64,000 bases of DNA from Nitrospira sp. BO4 (GCA_030144965.1 JAMPUU010000022.1:1-64000), one strand, 5' to 3'. Shown: positions 18,375 to 29,347, counted from the stretch's first letter. Notes: generated from the letters alone by a model not told the origin. Made by a program: numbers and translations.

Positions 18375-19232
18375 GTGAGAGTCGTCATCGGGGTTGATTG
18401 GTCGGATCGGGCTTTTGCCGCTGTTACGCAGACGTTCCACCTCTATCATCCAACGGATGTCACGCTGGTCCATGGCGTTGACTTGGGGATCTTGGAACAT
18501 CCCGTCGTGGCAGAAGCGGGCAACGTGCAAGGGTATGATGGCTTTCGCAGCGCCATGGTCGATGCGGGACGCCAGGTGCTGGAGCGCGCTGCCGCCACGA
18601 TACCGACCAAGGTCGAATCGGTCCGGAAGATCAATGAAATCGGAAGTCCCGCTCAACTCATTCTTGACAGTGCTAAGAACCTCTCAGCCGATCTGATCGT
18701 TGTCGGTGCGCGCGGGCGAAGCCGCCTTTCGGAGGTGATCCTCGGAAGCGTGTCCCATCGAGTGCTCATGCACGGCTTCCACCCGACGTTGATCGTAAGA
18801 GGCGCTGCGCGCAAGGTGCAGCGGGTCCTCATTGCGATTGAGAGCCGAGAGGACGCCGATCGAATGGTGAAATGGTTAACGCAGCATCCCTTCGTCGATC
18901 CTGCAGAACTCTGCGTATTCCATGCCGTCGTTCCGATCGGAGTGGACGACCCCTATGACGCGCTGGGAACGAGGCCATGGTGGGAGGGCTTGGAGCGCTA
19001 TGCGGACGAACTCGTCAAATCGACCGCCGCCAAGCTCTTGAACCCCCACGTTACGGTTCATACAAAAGTCGCCACCGGGGATCCTGCAGCGACGATCGAA
19101 CAGGAGGCGAAGGCCATGGATCTCGTGGTCGTGACTTCCCATGGACGCAAGGGCCTCTCCCGCTTCCTCCTGGGGAGCGTCTCCCACGCCGTTGTTCATC
19201 ACGTGACGTGTCCAGTACTGGTTCTACGATGA
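18375..19232 (+). CDS. Tandem universal stress protein
   Basis: A 285-residue protein with two UspA domains (about 1-140 and 150-285). Each has the ATP-binding pattern G-x2-G-x9-G-S: GARGRSRLSEVILGSVSH in the first and SHGRKGLSRFLLGSVSH in the second, each ending in a VxR strand. Tandem Usp proteins bind ATP and help survival under starvation or oxidative stress. GTG start. Its stop overlaps an ATG, so the following cytochrome gene is probably coupled. Confidence 0.9.
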   Translation: MRVVIGVDWSDRAFAAVTQTFHLYHPTDVTLVHGVDLGILEHPVVAEAGNVQGYDGFRSAMVDAGRQVLERAAATIPTKVESVRKINEIGSPAQLILDSAKNLSADLIVVGARGRSRLSEVILGSVSHRVLMHGFHPTLIVRGAARKVQRVLIAIESREDADRMVKWLTQHPFVDPAELCVFHAVVPIGVDDPYDALGTRPWWEGLERYADELVKSTAAKLLNPHVTVHTKVATGDPAATIEQEAKAMDLVVVTSHGRKGLSRFLLGSVSHAVVHHVTCPVLVLR

Positions 19233-19243
19233 AAGGATCGAAG

Positions 19244-19600
19244 ATGAAAACGCTGACCCTCGCGATAATACTCATGTCCGCCGTGACCACCGCCGTTTTT
19301 GCTCAAGTGATCCGAGGGGATTCAAAAGCCGGCCACGCGGTGTATGAACAGCAGTGCCTCCGTTGCCACGGTGCTCAACTAGATGGGAGTGGGCCGGACA
19401 GCCAAGACCTCATCGTCAGGCCGGCCAATCTCCGGTCGCACATCACTCGCGCCAAAACCGATTGGGAATTACTCGTGGCGATTTCAAACGGCGTCTTGTT
19501 CAGCCCGATGCACAGTTTTCGCGGCAAACTGACGGATCAACAAATGCTGGATGTGCTGTCCTACATCCGATCCGTATCACCGCCCGATATCAGCAGCTAA
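19244..19600 (+). CDS. Periplasmic monoheme cytochrome c
   Basis: A 118-residue class I-type cytochrome with a signal peptide (cleavage after VFA) and one heme site CLRCH near residue 38. A probable Met ligand lies in FSPMHSF, and a final helix LDVLSYIRS is typical. It is clearly paralogous to the cytochrome at 32286-32645: both share TKTDxEL and GVLFSPMH. The start at 19244 follows AAAGGA; an ATG at 19229 overlaps the Usp stop and is an alternative. Confidence 0.85.
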   Translation: MKTLTLAIILMSAVTTAVFAQVIRGDSKAGHAVYEQQCLRCHGAQLDGSGPDSQDLIVRPANLRSHITRAKTDWELLVAISNGVLFSPMHSFRGKLTDQQMLDVLSYIRSVSPPDISS

Positions 19601-19863
19601 CACGAGGGGTGTCTGCCACCATACAACCCCACAGGTTTCATCGCAGCTTCACCCCTGCACCCCGCGAGATGAGAGGAGTGTCCCTTGTATTGGCGCAATT
19701 CTCCACCCTTACCCGCACATGCCTGATGACTTCTGTCCCACACATGATCTAATTCGCGTGCCGTTTTTCGATTCGGACCCTTCGATTCATGAGCGGATTT
19801 CCTATTCCCTGCTCAATGCTCAGTGGTCTCTACCTTGCACTTCCTTGCTCGGAGGATCTATCA

Positions 19864-21627
19864 GTGGCTTGGCCGACGATCATCAAGTCCTGCGGAGAGT
19901 CGGGCACGATTCCGAATCTCCAAGACTACGAAGCCGTCCGTTCGCATTTCTCCTGGGAACAGGCCAGGCAGGACTTGGATGGGCTTCCTCGTAGGCAAGG
20001 ACTCAATATCGCGCATGAAGCGGTTGATCGCCATGCCACTGGAATTCGTGGCTCCCACCTGGCCATCCGATGGTTGGGGAAGAACGGAGCCGTTGACGAC
20101 TACTCCTACCGACGACTGTATGAGCTGACGAATCGCTTCGCCAACGTCCTCCGGCAATTAGGTGTGAACACGGGTGACCGCGTGTTCGTACTGGCGGGCA
20201 GGATTCCTGAACTCTACATTGCCGCACTCGGAACCTTTAAGAACCGGAGCGTGTTCTGCCCCCTGTTTTATGCATTCGGTCCTGAACCGATCCGGTCACG
20301 GCTCACCATCGGCGGGGCGAAGGTGCTGGTAACCACCAACACGCTTTATCAACGGAAGGTTGCCGCAATCCGTGCGGCCGTACCCAGTCTCGAGCATATC
20401 GTGCTCATCGGAGAAGATCGTCAACCGACTGCCATCAGCGGCACGCATGACTTGAGCGTCCTCATGCAGCAAGCAAGTCCCGAATTCCCGATCGAGCCCA
20501 CGGACCCGGAAGATATCGCCCTGCTCCACTTTACGAGCGGCACGACCGGCACACCGAAGGGCGCGATTCACGTGCATCAGGCCGTGGTCGCTCACCATAT
20601 GACCGGCAAATACGCCCTGGATTTTCACCAGGATGATGTGTTCTGGTGCACGGCGGATCCCGGTTGGGTCACCGGAACGTCGTACGGCATCATCGCGCCG
20701 CTGACGAACGGCATCACCAGCATCGTAGACGAAGCGGAGTTCGATGCCCAACGCTGGTATGGCATCCTGCAGGATCAGCAGGTCTCGATCTGGTACACGG
20801 CCCCGACGGCGATTCGTATGATGATGAAGGGCGGCAAGGAGTTGGTCCGCAAGTACGACCTCCGCCGACTTCGTTTCCTCGCTAGCGTGGGCGAGCCCCT
20901 CAACCCCGAAGCGGTCGCGTGGGGACGAGAGGCGTTCGGCCACCCATTTCACGACAACTGGTGGCAGACTGAAACCGGCGGCATCATGATCGCCAACTAC
21001 GCCGCGATGGACATCCGTCCTGGTTCGATGGGTCGCCCCCTTCCCGGTATCGATGCGGCGATCATCCGACGAACCGACAGCGGGGTGGAGATCGTGGAGG
21101 ATCCTAACGCCCAGGGAGAACTGGCATTGAGACCTGGCTGGCCGTCTATGTTCCGTGGGTACTGGAACGAACCGGAGCGGTATAAGAAATGTTTCGCGGG
21201 AGGCTGGTACCTCACCGGAGATCTCGCGAAACGTGATGGGGACGGTTATTTCTGGTTTGTCGGCCGCGCGGACGATGTGATCAAGACCTCCGGCCACCTC
21301 ATCGGACCGTTCGAAGTGGAAAGCGTGTTGATCGAACACAAGGCCGTGGCGGAGGTCGGTGTGATCGGCAAACCGGATCCGGTAGCGATGGAAGTCGTCA
21401 AAGCCTTCGTGTCGCTGAAGGATGGCTACGAGCCCAGTGAAGAGCTGCGTCGCGAACTGCTCGGCTTCGCGCGTGCCCGTCTCGGTGCCGTTGTGGCTCC
21501 CAAAGAAGTTACCTTCTTGCCGACACTGCCTAAGACGCGTAGCGGCAAGATCATGCGGCGATTGCTCAAAGCCCGCGAGTTGGGACTCCCGGAAGGCGAT
21601 ACGTCGACGTTGGAGGCCGGTTCATGA
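19864..21627 (+). CDS. acsA: Acetate-CoA ligase (AMP-forming), AcsA type
   Basis: A 587-residue AMP-forming acyl-CoA synthetase. It has the phosphate loop [11 protein letters not shown] near residue 225, the acetyl-CoA synthetase signature [13 protein letters not shown], the YxxTGDL-like [13 protein letters not shown], and the C-terminal SGKIMRR lysine. Length and motifs fit the shorter AcsA form rather than the 650-residue Acs. It activates acetate to acetyl-CoA. GTG start chosen for GGAGG eight bases upstream; an upstream ATG in frame lacks a site. The stop overlaps pdhA as ATGA, so it is first in the acetyl-CoA operon. The 263 bases before it hold no gene. Confidence 0.88.
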   Translation: MAWPTIIKSCGESGTIPNLQDYEAVRSHFSWEQARQDLDGLPRRQGLNIAHEAVDRHATGIRGSHLAIRWLGKNGAVDDYSYRRLYELTNRFANVLRQLGVNTGDRVFVLAGRIPELYIAALGTFKNRSVFCPLFYAFGPEPIRSRLTIGGAKVLVTTNTLYQRKVAAIRAAVPSLEHIVLIGEDRQPTAISGTHDLSVLMQQASPEFPIEPTDPEDIALLHFTSGTTGTPKGAIHVHQAVVAHHMTGKYALDFHQDDVFWCTADPGWVTGTSYGIIAPLTNGITSIVDEAEFDAQRWYGILQDQQVSIWYTAPTAIRMMMKGGKELVRKYDLRRLRFLASVGEPLNPEAVAWGREAFGHPFHDNWWQTETGGIMIANYAAMDIRPGSMGRPLPGIDAAIIRRTDSGVEIVEDPNAQGELALRPGWPSMFRGYWNEPERYKKCFAGGWYLTGDLAKRDGDGYFWFVGRADDVIKTSGHLIGPFEVESVLIEHKAVAEVGVIGKPDPVAMEVVKAFVSLKDGYEPSEELRRELLGFARARLGAVVAPKEVTFLPTLPKTRSGKIMRRLLKARELGLPEGDTSTLEAGS

Positions 21628-22655
21628 CGCCGTCGATAGACCGAGACCATGGCCTGGAACTACTTCGGCACATGCTCCGTATTCGCCGATTCGAGGAGAA
21701 GACGGCGGAGCTGTACAGCCTCGGTAAGATCCGTGGCTTTCTTCACCTCTATATAGGAGAGGAAGGGGTGGCCGCGGGCGCCATGCCGGTCTTCACTCCT
21801 GACGATGCGATCGTCGGCACCTATCGCGAGCACGGCCACGCGTTGATACGCGGCACTCCGATGGGACCACTGATGGCGGAACTCTACGGAAAAGCGAATG
21901 GCTGTGCGAGGGGACGCGGTGGGTCTATGCATTTTTTCGACGCAGCACGGCGATTCTACGGTGGCCTCGCGATTGTTGCAGGCGGGTTGCCTGTCGCCGT
22001 TGGGCTGGCGCTGGCCGACAAGATGCAAAACCGTCCACTGGTAACGGCCTGCATCTTCGGCGATGGCGCTGTAGCGGAAGGCGAGTTCCATGAGTCCCTG
22101 AACCTTGCGGCCCTCTGGAAGCTCCCAGTCCTCTTCCTGTGCGAAAACAACCTGTACGCAATGGGCACCGCATTGGTACGACATCAAGCTCAAACCGACA
22201 TCGCCAAGAAGGCCGACGCCTATACAATCCCGGCCCAGGCGGTGGACGGCATGGATGTGCTTGCAGTGGAATCGGCCACCAAACATGCCACGGATTTCGT
22301 ACGCCAAGGCCACGGCCCCTACCTGATCGAATATCGGACCTATCGATTCCGTGCCCACTCCATGTATGACGCGGAACTGTATCGCACCAAGGATGAAGTC
22401 GCCCAATGGAAACAGCGGGATCCTATCGCGTCATTCGAGCAACACCTGCGCGCGAAGGGGTTGCTGCACAATGTCGATATCGAGAGGATCGAATCGGCCG
22501 TCGCGGCTGAAATCACCGACGCAGTGGCGTTTGCAGAGGCCGGAGAGTGGGAACCGGTCGAGGATCTCGCTAAAGACGTGTATTCGCCCGCGAGCAGCTC
22601 CAGCGGTCGGCGCAAGGACCAACAGCCGTTCGCTGAAGGCCGACGGCCAATATGA
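21624..22655 (+). CDS. pdhA: Pyruvate dehydrogenase E1 alpha subunit
   Basis: A 343-residue thiamine diphosphate-dependent subunit. It has YREHGHA near residue 70, [11 protein letters not shown] near 97, and the ThDP/Mg motif [15 protein letters not shown] near 150-165; [10 protein letters not shown] is the phosphorylation-loop region. With E1 beta it decarboxylates pyruvate (or a related 2-oxoacid) and acetylates the E2 lipoyl group. It overlaps both neighbours by four bases (ATGA). A branched-chain oxoacid substrate cannot be excluded, but motifs and context favour pyruvate. Confidence 0.9.
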   Translation: MTPSIDRDHGLELLRHMLRIRRFEEKTAELYSLGKIRGFLHLYIGEEGVAAGAMPVFTPDDAIVGTYREHGHALIRGTPMGPLMAELYGKANGCARGRGGSMHFFDAARRFYGGLAIVAGGLPVAVGLALADKMQNRPLVTACIFGDGAVAEGEFHESLNLAALWKLPVLFLCENNLYAMGTALVRHQAQTDIAKKADAYTIPAQAVDGMDVLAVESATKHATDFVRQGHGPYLIEYRTYRFRAHSMYDAELYRTKDEVAQWKQRDPIASFEQHLRAKGLLHNVDIERIESAVAAEITDAVAFAEAGEWEPVEDLAKDVYSPASSSSGRRKDQQPFAEGRRPI

Positions 22656-23635
22656 CTGACATGATCAAGATGACGTACAGAGAAGCCGTTCGAGCCGGAC
22701 TCCGTGAGGCGTTACAGATCGACCCGCGCGTGTTTCTCATGGGCGAAGACGTCGGCAAGTACGGCGGTACCTATGCCTGCAGCAAAGGGTTCCTGGAAGA
22801 ATTTGGGCCGGAGCGTATCCGCGATACACCGCTCTCAGAATCCACCTTCGTCGGTGCCGGCATCGGAGCCGCCCTCGGGGGCATGAGGCCGATTGTGGAA
22901 GTGATGACGGTGAACTTCAGCCTCCTGGCCCTTGATCAGATCGTGAACAATGCCGCTACGATTCGTCACATGTCTGGGGGACAGTTCAGTATTCCGCTCG
23001 TGGTGCGCATGGCCACCGGAGCCGGCCGCCAAGTGGCCGCCCAGCATTCCCATAGTCTGGAAGGCTGGTATGCCCACATCCCCGGCATCACGGTCCTCAC
23101 TCCCGCGACCGTGACCGACGCAAGAGGCATGTTGCTGACGGCCTTGAAGGAACCGGACCCGGTCTTCATTTTTGAACATGCCTATCTGTACCCCATGGAA
23201 GGAGAGCTCGACGAAGGCGCGCTGCCTTTCGACATTTCGAGGGCGGCTGTGCGCCGGCAAGGAAAGGACGTGAGCCTGATCACGTTCGGCGGCTCGCTGT
23301 GGAAGGCGCTGCAGGCAGCCGAGACGCTTGCCGGAGTAGGCATCGAGGCAGAGGTCATCGATCTCCGTGTGCTGCGGCCTCTCGACCAGGGGACGATGCT
23401 CGCTTCCATCAAGAAGACCCATCGAGCCGTCGTCATCGACGAAGGGTGGCGCACGGGGAGTTTCGCCGCAGAGATCAGCGCACAGATCATGGAGGGAGGC
23501 TTCTATGATCTTGATGGCCCCGTGATTCGCGTGTGCAGCGCCGAAGTCCCGATCCCTTATCCGAAACATTTGGAAGACGCGGCGCTGCCACAGCCAGAGA
23601 ACATTGTCAGCGCTGTGCGTAATCTCATAGGGTGA
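22652..23635 (+). CDS. pdhB: Pyruvate dehydrogenase E1 beta subunit
   Basis: A 327-residue E1 beta partner with FMGEDVG-like [13 protein letters not shown] near residue 25, DTPLSE, and the C-terminal transketolase domain ([12 protein letters not shown]). It forms the alpha2beta2 E1 with the preceding gene and overlaps it by four bases. A 52-base gap then precedes the E2 gene, the only real break in the cassette. Confidence 0.92.
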   Translation: MTDMIKMTYREAVRAGLREALQIDPRVFLMGEDVGKYGGTYACSKGFLEEFGPERIRDTPLSESTFVGAGIGAALGGMRPIVEVMTVNFSLLALDQIVNNAATIRHMSGGQFSIPLVVRMATGAGRQVAAQHSHSLEGWYAHIPGITVLTPATVTDARGMLLTALKEPDPVFIFEHAYLYPMEGELDEGALPFDISRAAVRRQGKDVSLITFGGSLWKALQAAETLAGVGIEAEVIDLRVLRPLDQGTMLASIKKTHRAVVIDEGWRTGSFAAEISAQIMEGGFYDLDGPVIRVCSAEVPIPYPKHLEDAALPQPENIVSAVRNLIG

Positions 23636-23687
23636 CGTATGTACATTTCTCTTTTTCGCCTCTCGTCGCTCGTCATAGGTCCTAACC

Positions 23688-24854
23688 ATGGCTGACTTTG
23701 TGATGCCGACGTTGGGCTCAGACATGACCGAGGGCACGTTGGTCGAATGGAAGAAGAAGGTCGGCGACCGGGTGACCAAAGGCGAGATCATTGCCGAAGT
23801 GGATACAGAAAAGTCCGCTATCGAAATCGAGTCGTTCTATACCGGCATCATTCAAGCGCTCATCACAGAGCCCGGCGAAAAGGTTCCTGTCGGCACGGTC
23901 ATGGCCATCATTCGCGAAGAAGGGAAACCAGGGGGTCCGGTAGAAGCGAAGGCCGACGCCAAGCCCGTGAAGGAGTCACCGCGTTCCTCAGTACGTGAAG
24001 GGGTCATCCCCTCACGGCCTGAGTCAGGCCGATTGCGCATCTCACCAGCTGCCAAACAGCTCGCGGCAGAACTTCGTGTTGATCCTTCGGCCCTGAAAGG
24101 CACCGGCCCTGGTGGCGCCGTCACCCTCGACGATGTCCGCGCTGCCGCAGCAGTGCCGACAAAGGAACCACCTGCCGTAGCAATCGACCGCCGGACACGG
24201 ATGCGAGAGACCATCGCCGCCGCCATGGCTCGATCGAAACGAGAGATTCCCCATTATTATCTGAGCACCATCATCGACATGGGGCGAGCCATGACCTGGC
24301 TCAAGGAAGAAAACCTCAAACGCCCGGTGACGGATCGCCTCCTCTATGGTGTCTTGTTGATTAAGGCCGTGGCCTTGGCGCTTCGGCAGGTACCGGAATT
24401 GAACGCCCTTTGGAAAGAAGGTGGGGTCGTTCAAAGCCCGGACATCCATGTGGGTGTGGCGGTGTCTCTGCGGCAAGGCGGCCTCGTCGCGCCGGCCATT
24501 CACCATACTGACAAGCTGAGTCTTGGCGAGTTGATGACACAGTTTCAAGACCTGGTGAAACGGGCCCGTGCCGGCACCTTACGGAGTTCGGAATTCTCCG
24601 ATCCGACGATCACGGTCACGAGCCTCGGCGAGCAGGGAGTAGAGACGGTGTTCGGGGTCATCTATCCACCGCAGGTCGCCCTAGTGGGTTTCGGAAAAGC
24701 TGTGGAACGCCCGTGGATTGTCGAGGGGCAGGTGGTCTCGAGACCAGTGGTAACGGCAAGCCTCTCTGCAGACCATCGCGTGACCGATGGCCACCGAGGA
24801 GGGGTGTTTCTTTCGGCCGTCGATCGATTGTTGCAGGAGCCCGGACAGCTATGA
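23688..24854 (+). CDS. pdhC: Dihydrolipoamide acetyltransferase (PDH E2)
   Basis: A 388-residue E2 with one lipoyl domain (Lys42 in [10 protein letters not shown]), a proline/charged linker, a peripheral-subunit-binding domain ([15 protein letters not shown], about 115-150), and the catalytic acyltransferase domain. The active site DHRVTDG (His363, Asp367) lies near the C-terminus; the residue after Gly is His rather than the usual Ala. It transfers the acetyl group to CoA. No E3 (lipoamide dehydrogenase) gene is in this cassette, so it must be supplied elsewhere. The stop overlaps the ACP gene start. Confidence 0.93.
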   Translation: MADFVMPTLGSDMTEGTLVEWKKKVGDRVTKGEIIAEVDTEKSAIEIESFYTGIIQALITEPGEKVPVGTVMAIIREEGKPGGPVEAKADAKPVKESPRSSVREGVIPSRPESGRLRISPAAKQLAAELRVDPSALKGTGPGGAVTLDDVRAAAAVPTKEPPAVAIDRRTRMRETIAAAMARSKREIPHYYLSTIIDMGRAMTWLKEENLKRPVTDRLLYGVLLIKAVALALRQVPELNALWKEGGVVQSPDIHVGVAVSLRQGGLVAPAIHHTDKLSLGELMTQFQDLVKRARAGTLRSSEFSDPTITVTSLGEQGVETVFGVIYPPQVALVGFGKAVERPWIVEGQVVSRPVVTASLSADHRVTDGHRGGVFLSAVDRLLQEPGQL

Positions 24855-25108
24855 GCAAGCCGCTCACGCCGGACGAAATCAGACAGACAGTCCTTCGTCT
24901 GCTTAGCGAGATCGCGCCGGAGGCGGATCTGTCCGTTGTGAAGCCGGATATCAGCCTCCGTGATCAGCTGGACATCGATTCGATGGACTTCTTGAATTTC
25001 GTCATCATGATCCACAAAACCTTTGGTGTGGAGATCGCGGAAGCTGACTATCCGAAGTATGGCACACTCAATGGTTGTGTGGAGCAGCTGTCCGGCAAGC
25101 ATGTGTGA
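24851..25108 (+). CDS. Acyl carrier protein in the PDH operon
   Basis: An 85-residue acyl carrier-like protein. Ser44 in [10 protein letters not shown] is the phosphopantetheine attachment site, and the surrounding helices fit the fold. The ATG overlaps the E2 stop (ATGA), so it is co-translated with the dehydrogenase complex, an uncommon linkage for an ACP. It is not the usual fatty-acid AcpP (DSLDxVE). It may carry an acyl group made from the complex's product or serve octanoyl/lipoyl supply; both are inference. Confidence 0.85.
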   Translation: MSKPLTPDEIRQTVLRLLSEIAPEADLSVVKPDISLRDQLDIDSMDFLNFVIMIHKTFGVEIAEADYPKYGTLNGCVEQLSGKHV

Positions 25109-25303
25109 GAACTCCTCCTGCCTTACCTTCACTCAGACTATTCTTCACGTTCTCGTCGGAACGATTGCAGACGCTCATCACACTTTCTAACGAGGTCTCG
25201 TTCATCACGGATTCCGCGGGACAGTGACAGATCGCGGACCTTGGATGTGCCGTCGTATCTTAGAAGCTTGGATCCATTTGACGTGGTCAAACAGTGAGAC
25301 GTT

Positions 25304-26467
25304 GTGTTCCATTCTCAACAAGGCATAGGACGGTACCTCAACACGGTCGGCACCTGCTTTTTCCTCCTCGTGTTCGTACTAGGAAGCGGGGTACCGATCT
25401 CAGCCGATGAACCGGTCCCTGATCTCGAAGTCTTTGTTCGTGCCGGCTGTCCTCACTGCGAAGCCGCGAAGGTCTTCCTCGGCGAACTGCGGCGCGAGCG
25501 ACCATTGCTTCGGATTGTCGTTTACGACATCGAAGAAGACTCAGCAGCACGGCAACGGCTTGCGTCACTGGCCGTTGAGCGGGGCATAGCCCACTTCGCC
25601 GTCCCTGCCTTTCTGCTTGACAAGGAACTGGTGATCGGGTTCCGCTCGGCCGACACGACCGGAGCAGAGATCCGCGCCAGGCTTGACCGCCGCACACAAG
25701 ATGGGGCCGCGCCGGTGGTGGCCGAAGGTATCAAGACCGCGTGGTTCGGCGAGCTTCGAGTGAAGAACCTCGGCCTTCCGCTGTTCACCATCGCTATCGG
25801 GTTGCTGGACGGATTCAATCCCTGCGCAATGTGGGTCCTGCTTTTTCTGTTGTCGTTACTCGTCAACCTCCAAGATCGGCGAAAAATGGCCCTCATGGCC
25901 GGAACGTTCGTCCTCGTCAGCGGCGTGATCTATTTTGCCTTCATGGCGGCCTGGCTGAATATGTTTCTTCTGATCGGTCTCTCGCACGGCGTTCAGATCG
26001 CGCTGGGAGGCCTGGCCTTGTTCATGGGAGCGATTCATGTCAAAGACTTCTTTGCCCTCCATCGCGGAATCTCGCTGAGTATTCCCGAATCCGCCAAGCC
26101 CGGCTTTTACGCCAGGGTCAGAGGGATACTCCAAGCCGAGAACCTCGCTGGAGCCATGGTGGGAATCGTCATGCTCGCCGCCCTCGTTAACATGGTCGAG
26201 CTGCTCTGTACCGCCGGATTCCCTTCACTCTATACACAGATCCTCACGATGCATCAGTTGCCGACTTGGGAATACTATGGTTACCTCGGGTTGTATAACC
26301 TAGCCTACATTCTTGATGATAGTGTCATGATGACGATTGCGGTGGTCACGTTGAGTCGCAGAAAGTTGCAGGAACAGGCCGGTCGGTGGTTGAAACTGAC
26401 CGGTGGAGCGGTGATGGCAAGCCTGGGCACCCTTTTGATATTGAAACCTGAATGGCTGGCGCTTTAG
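25304..26467 (+). CDS. Thioredoxin-like / CcdA-like membrane fusion protein
   Basis: A 387-residue protein. After a signal anchor (about 13-33) comes a glutaredoxin/thioredoxin-like domain with Cys49-Pro-His-Cys52, then about six transmembrane helices beginning near residue 165. Conserved membrane cysteines appear in GFNPCAMW and LLCTAGFPS, placed like those of the DsbD/CcdA family, which move reducing power across the membrane. The fusion order (redox domain first) resembles a compact DsbD. It could serve cytochrome c maturation, relevant to the many cytochromes nearby. GTG start. Confidence 0.75.
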   Translation: MFHSQQGIGRYLNTVGTCFFLLVFVLGSGVPISADEPVPDLEVFVRAGCPHCEAAKVFLGELRRERPLLRIVVYDIEEDSAARQRLASLAVERGIAHFAVPAFLLDKELVIGFRSADTTGAEIRARLDRRTQDGAAPVVAEGIKTAWFGELRVKNLGLPLFTIAIGLLDGFNPCAMWVLLFLLSLLVNLQDRRKMALMAGTFVLVSGVIYFAFMAAWLNMFLLIGLSHGVQIALGGLALFMGAIHVKDFFALHRGISLSIPESAKPGFYARVRGILQAENLAGAMVGIVMLAALVNMVELLCTAGFPSLYTQILTMHQLPTWEYYGYLGLYNLAYILDDSVMMTIAVVTLSRRKLQEQAGRWLKLTGGAVMASLGTLLILKPEWLAL

Positions 26468-29223
26468 ATACACAAATGATGAGATCGGTTCGTCCTCTTT
26501 ACATTCCACCTCCCGAGACCGAGCACACTGAATCCGGCTCGCTCATCATGCGTGATGGGTCGACCGCCGCGATCCGGCCGGCTGAACCGTCGGATACAAC
26601 GATGATGCAACAATTCGTCGATCGGCTGTCCCCTGAGTCGAGACGACACAGATTTTTCTCAGAAAGCCTTCCACCTTCGGACAGTATCGCCGCCTTGTGT
26701 AATTCCTCCGATCCACATTCGCAATTCACGCTGATCGTGACGAGAGCGTGGAACGGCACGCCCCGTATTATCGCCGCTGGCTCCTACTGGGCGAGAGACC
26801 GACAGACGGCGGAAGTTGCCATGGCTGTGGACGACGGGTTCCATGGGAAAGGGCTGGGGACGCTGCTGCTGGAACGACTTGCCTTAGTCGCCATCCAACA
26901 CAGCTTCACTTGCCTGTGGGCTGTCACTCACGCCGACAATCTGGCCATGCGCGAAGTCTTCCGAGAATCGGGGTTTACGGCTCATGAAGCGTACGAAGGC
27001 GAAGACATGGAAGTGGAGTTGTCGTTGATCCCCACGGAAGCGACCGTCACTCGAGCCGAGGTCCGAGAACGGCTTGCCACAACAGCTTCACTCCGGCCTT
27101 TTTTCCAGCCCCAGTCCGTCACCATCATCGGTGCCTCGAGGGATCCGAAGAAGATCGGCTATCGACTGCTCGACGCCGTAACGGCGTGCCGGTTTCAAGG
27201 GACCGTCTACCCGGTCAACTCGAAGGCGACCGAAATTAAGGGAATCCCGACGTATCCGACAGTGCGAGCCATCCCGGAGCCCATCGATCTGGCTATCATC
27301 GCAGTCCCTCGAGACTCTGTTTTGTCCGTAATCGACGAGTGCGCAGCAAAGAGGATCAGGGCCTGCGTGATTATTACGGCTGGATTTGCAGAAATGGGAC
27401 CGGCTGGAGCGGCTCTTCAGCAGCAGCTAGTCGAGAAGGTCCGGCAGCACGGCATGCGCATGATCGGGCCTAATTGTTTTGGAATCTTGAATACAGCCCC
27501 CAACATACAACTGAATGCCACGTTCACCACGCTGTTTCCTCCTCGGGGCCATGTTGCCATGTCGTCGCAAAGCGGCGCGATCGGGATTGCGACCCTTGCC
27601 GGCGCACGACGGTTTCACTTGGGCATCTCGTCCTTTGTGAGTGTGGGGAACAAGGCCGATGTGTCCACCAATGATCTGTTGCAATATTGGGAAGAAGACC
27701 CATCCACGAATGTCATTCTCCTCTACGTAGAGTCCCTCGGCAATCCCCGAAAATTCGCCCGCATCGCTCGGCGCGTGAGCCGTCGCAAACCGATCATTGC
27801 GGTCAAAGCAGGGCGATCACCATCGGGGCGGCGCGCGGCAAGTTCTCACACGGCGGCACTCGCAGCCAGCGATGTGGCCGTCGACGCCTTGTTTCGTCAA
27901 GCGGGCGTCATTCGCGCAGAATCGCTCGACGAAATGTTGGCCCTGGCCGTTGGTCTATCAGATCAACCCCTCCCACTGGGACGGCGGGTAGGAATTATCA
28001 CGAACGCAGGAGGGCCGGCCGTTCTCTGTACCGACGCCTGCGAAGCAAGTGCGTTGGTGGTTCCGGAACTGTCCGCCCAGACCAAGGCAACTCTTGCATC
28101 ATTTCTCCCGGGGGCCGCCGCCCTGAGCAATCCCGTCGATTTGATTGCTTCTGCCACACCGGATCAGTACGCCAGGGCCATTGAAACTCTTCTTTCGGCG
28201 GATGACATCGATGCGCTGATCGTTCTTTACATATCTGTGACCGTGACGGACACTGCCGACATCGCCCGTGGCATCCTGACCGGAATCGAAAATGGGAGGA
28301 AAGGAGGCGCGAACGCCAAGCCCGTGCACATCGGTTGGATGGCAGAAGGGGACATGGACCGCATGTTTAGCTGCCAAATGGAGAGTATCCCAACCTACCA
28401 CTTGCCGGAGACTCCTGCACTCGTGCTCAGCAAAGCGTCGTCTTACAGGGAATGGCGGCAACAGCGGCCTGGTATGGTTCCCGACTTCGATGATCTGGAT
28501 CTTTCTGGCGCAAGGAAGATCTGTGCTGATGCGCTCTCAGGCCGCGGAGCCGGCTGGTTGACGACCGAAGAAACACGAAACGTCCTGTGTGCGATGCGGC
28601 TGCCCATTCAACCTGGCGGAGTGGCTCGAACAGCGGACGAAGCGGCGGCCTTGGCAAAGCAAGCCGGCTATCCGGTCGCCGTCAAACTGGCTTCATATCA
28701 GATCGTCCATAAAACAGAAATCGGCGGCGTACAAGTGAATCTCAGGGATGAAGATGCGGTTCGCAAAGCGTTCGAGTCGATCAGAACGCGACTCGCCGAG
28801 ACCAACCAGCTCGGCGCCATGGAAGGGGTGCTTGTACAATCGATGGTGGCCAGTGGTGTGCAGGTGATGATTGGGGTCACCGACGACCCTGTATTCGGTC
28901 CCTTGATTGCGTTCGGCCTCGGTGGAACTCATGTCGAGATTCTTGGTGATGTCCAGTTCCGCATCACTCCCCTGACCGACCGCGATGCCGCTGAAATGGT
29001 GAGAGGCATCAAAGGCTATCGCTTGCTCATGGGCTATCGGGGACATCCGCCGGCCGATCTTGAAGCCTTGGAAGAAACGTTGCTGCGGGTGTCTCGTCTT
29101 GTTGAAGAAATTCCGGAGATCAGCGAACTCGACTTGAATCCGATCTTCGCCTTACCGCCAGGCCGAGGCTGCCGGATTGTGGATGCGAGAATCCGAGTCG
29201 AACCACGATCCGCAAAGCGTTAG
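26452..29223 (+). CDS. GNAT-fused ADP-forming acyl-CoA synthetase
   Basis: A 923-residue protein. Domains are a GNAT acetyltransferase (about 35-195; GKGLGTLLLERL binds acetyl-CoA), a CoA-binding Rossmann domain (about 220-345; IIGASRDPKKIG), a succinyl-CoA-ligase-like region with the phosphohistidine motif SSHTAAL (near 465), and an ATP-grasp domain (about 690-915; VKLASYQIVHKTEIGGV). It is related to ADP-forming acetyl-CoA synthetases and to Pat-type lysine acetyltransferases, which acetylate and silence Acs. It overlaps the previous gene by 16 bases if the first ATG is used; ATGATG at 26476 is the alternative and neither has a clear ribosome site. Confidence 0.88.
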   Translation: MAGALDTQMMRSVRPLYIPPPETEHTESGSLIMRDGSTAAIRPAEPSDTTMMQQFVDRLSPESRRHRFFSESLPPSDSIAALCNSSDPHSQFTLIVTRAWNGTPRIIAAGSYWARDRQTAEVAMAVDDGFHGKGLGTLLLERLALVAIQHSFTCLWAVTHADNLAMREVFRESGFTAHEAYEGEDMEVELSLIPTEATVTRAEVRERLATTASLRPFFQPQSVTIIGASRDPKKIGYRLLDAVTACRFQGTVYPVNSKATEIKGIPTYPTVRAIPEPIDLAIIAVPRDSVLSVIDECAAKRIRACVIITAGFAEMGPAGAALQQQLVEKVRQHGMRMIGPNCFGILNTAPNIQLNATFTTLFPPRGHVAMSSQSGAIGIATLAGARRFHLGISSFVSVGNKADVSTNDLLQYWEEDPSTNVILLYVESLGNPRKFARIARRVSRRKPIIAVKAGRSPSGRRAASSHTAALAASDVAVDALFRQAGVIRAESLDEMLALAVGLSDQPLPLGRRVGIITNAGGPAVLCTDACEASALVVPELSAQTKATLASFLPGAAALSNPVDLIASATPDQYARAIETLLSADDIDALIVLYISVTVTDTADIARGILTGIENGRKGGANAKPVHIGWMAEGDMDRMFSCQMESIPTYHLPETPALVLSKASSYREWRQQRPGMVPDFDDLDLSGARKICADALSGRGAGWLTTEETRNVLCAMRLPIQPGGVARTADEAAALAKQAGYPVAVKLASYQIVHKTEIGGVQVNLRDEDAVRKAFESIRTRLAETNQLGAMEGVLVQSMVASGVQVMIGVTDDPVFGPLIAFGLGGTHVEILGDVQFRITPLTDRDAAEMVRGIKGYRLLMGYRGHPPADLEALEETLLRVSRLVEEIPEISELDLNPIFALPPGRGCRIVDARIRVEPRSAKR

Positions 29224-29347
29224 GCCCGCAGTTTCCTCGACAACTTTCCGAGCGGACCACCAGCGCGCAAACCACACACGAGTGGGACCAATGAGCTTCC
29301 TGCCATTGCCGCCGCTGATGATGGAGGTGGGGCAGCCGTCACTCCGA

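Noticed and set aside
20296..21339. 347-codon minus-strand frame inside acsA
   Set aside because: Antisense to a clear AMP-ligase; no independent motif.
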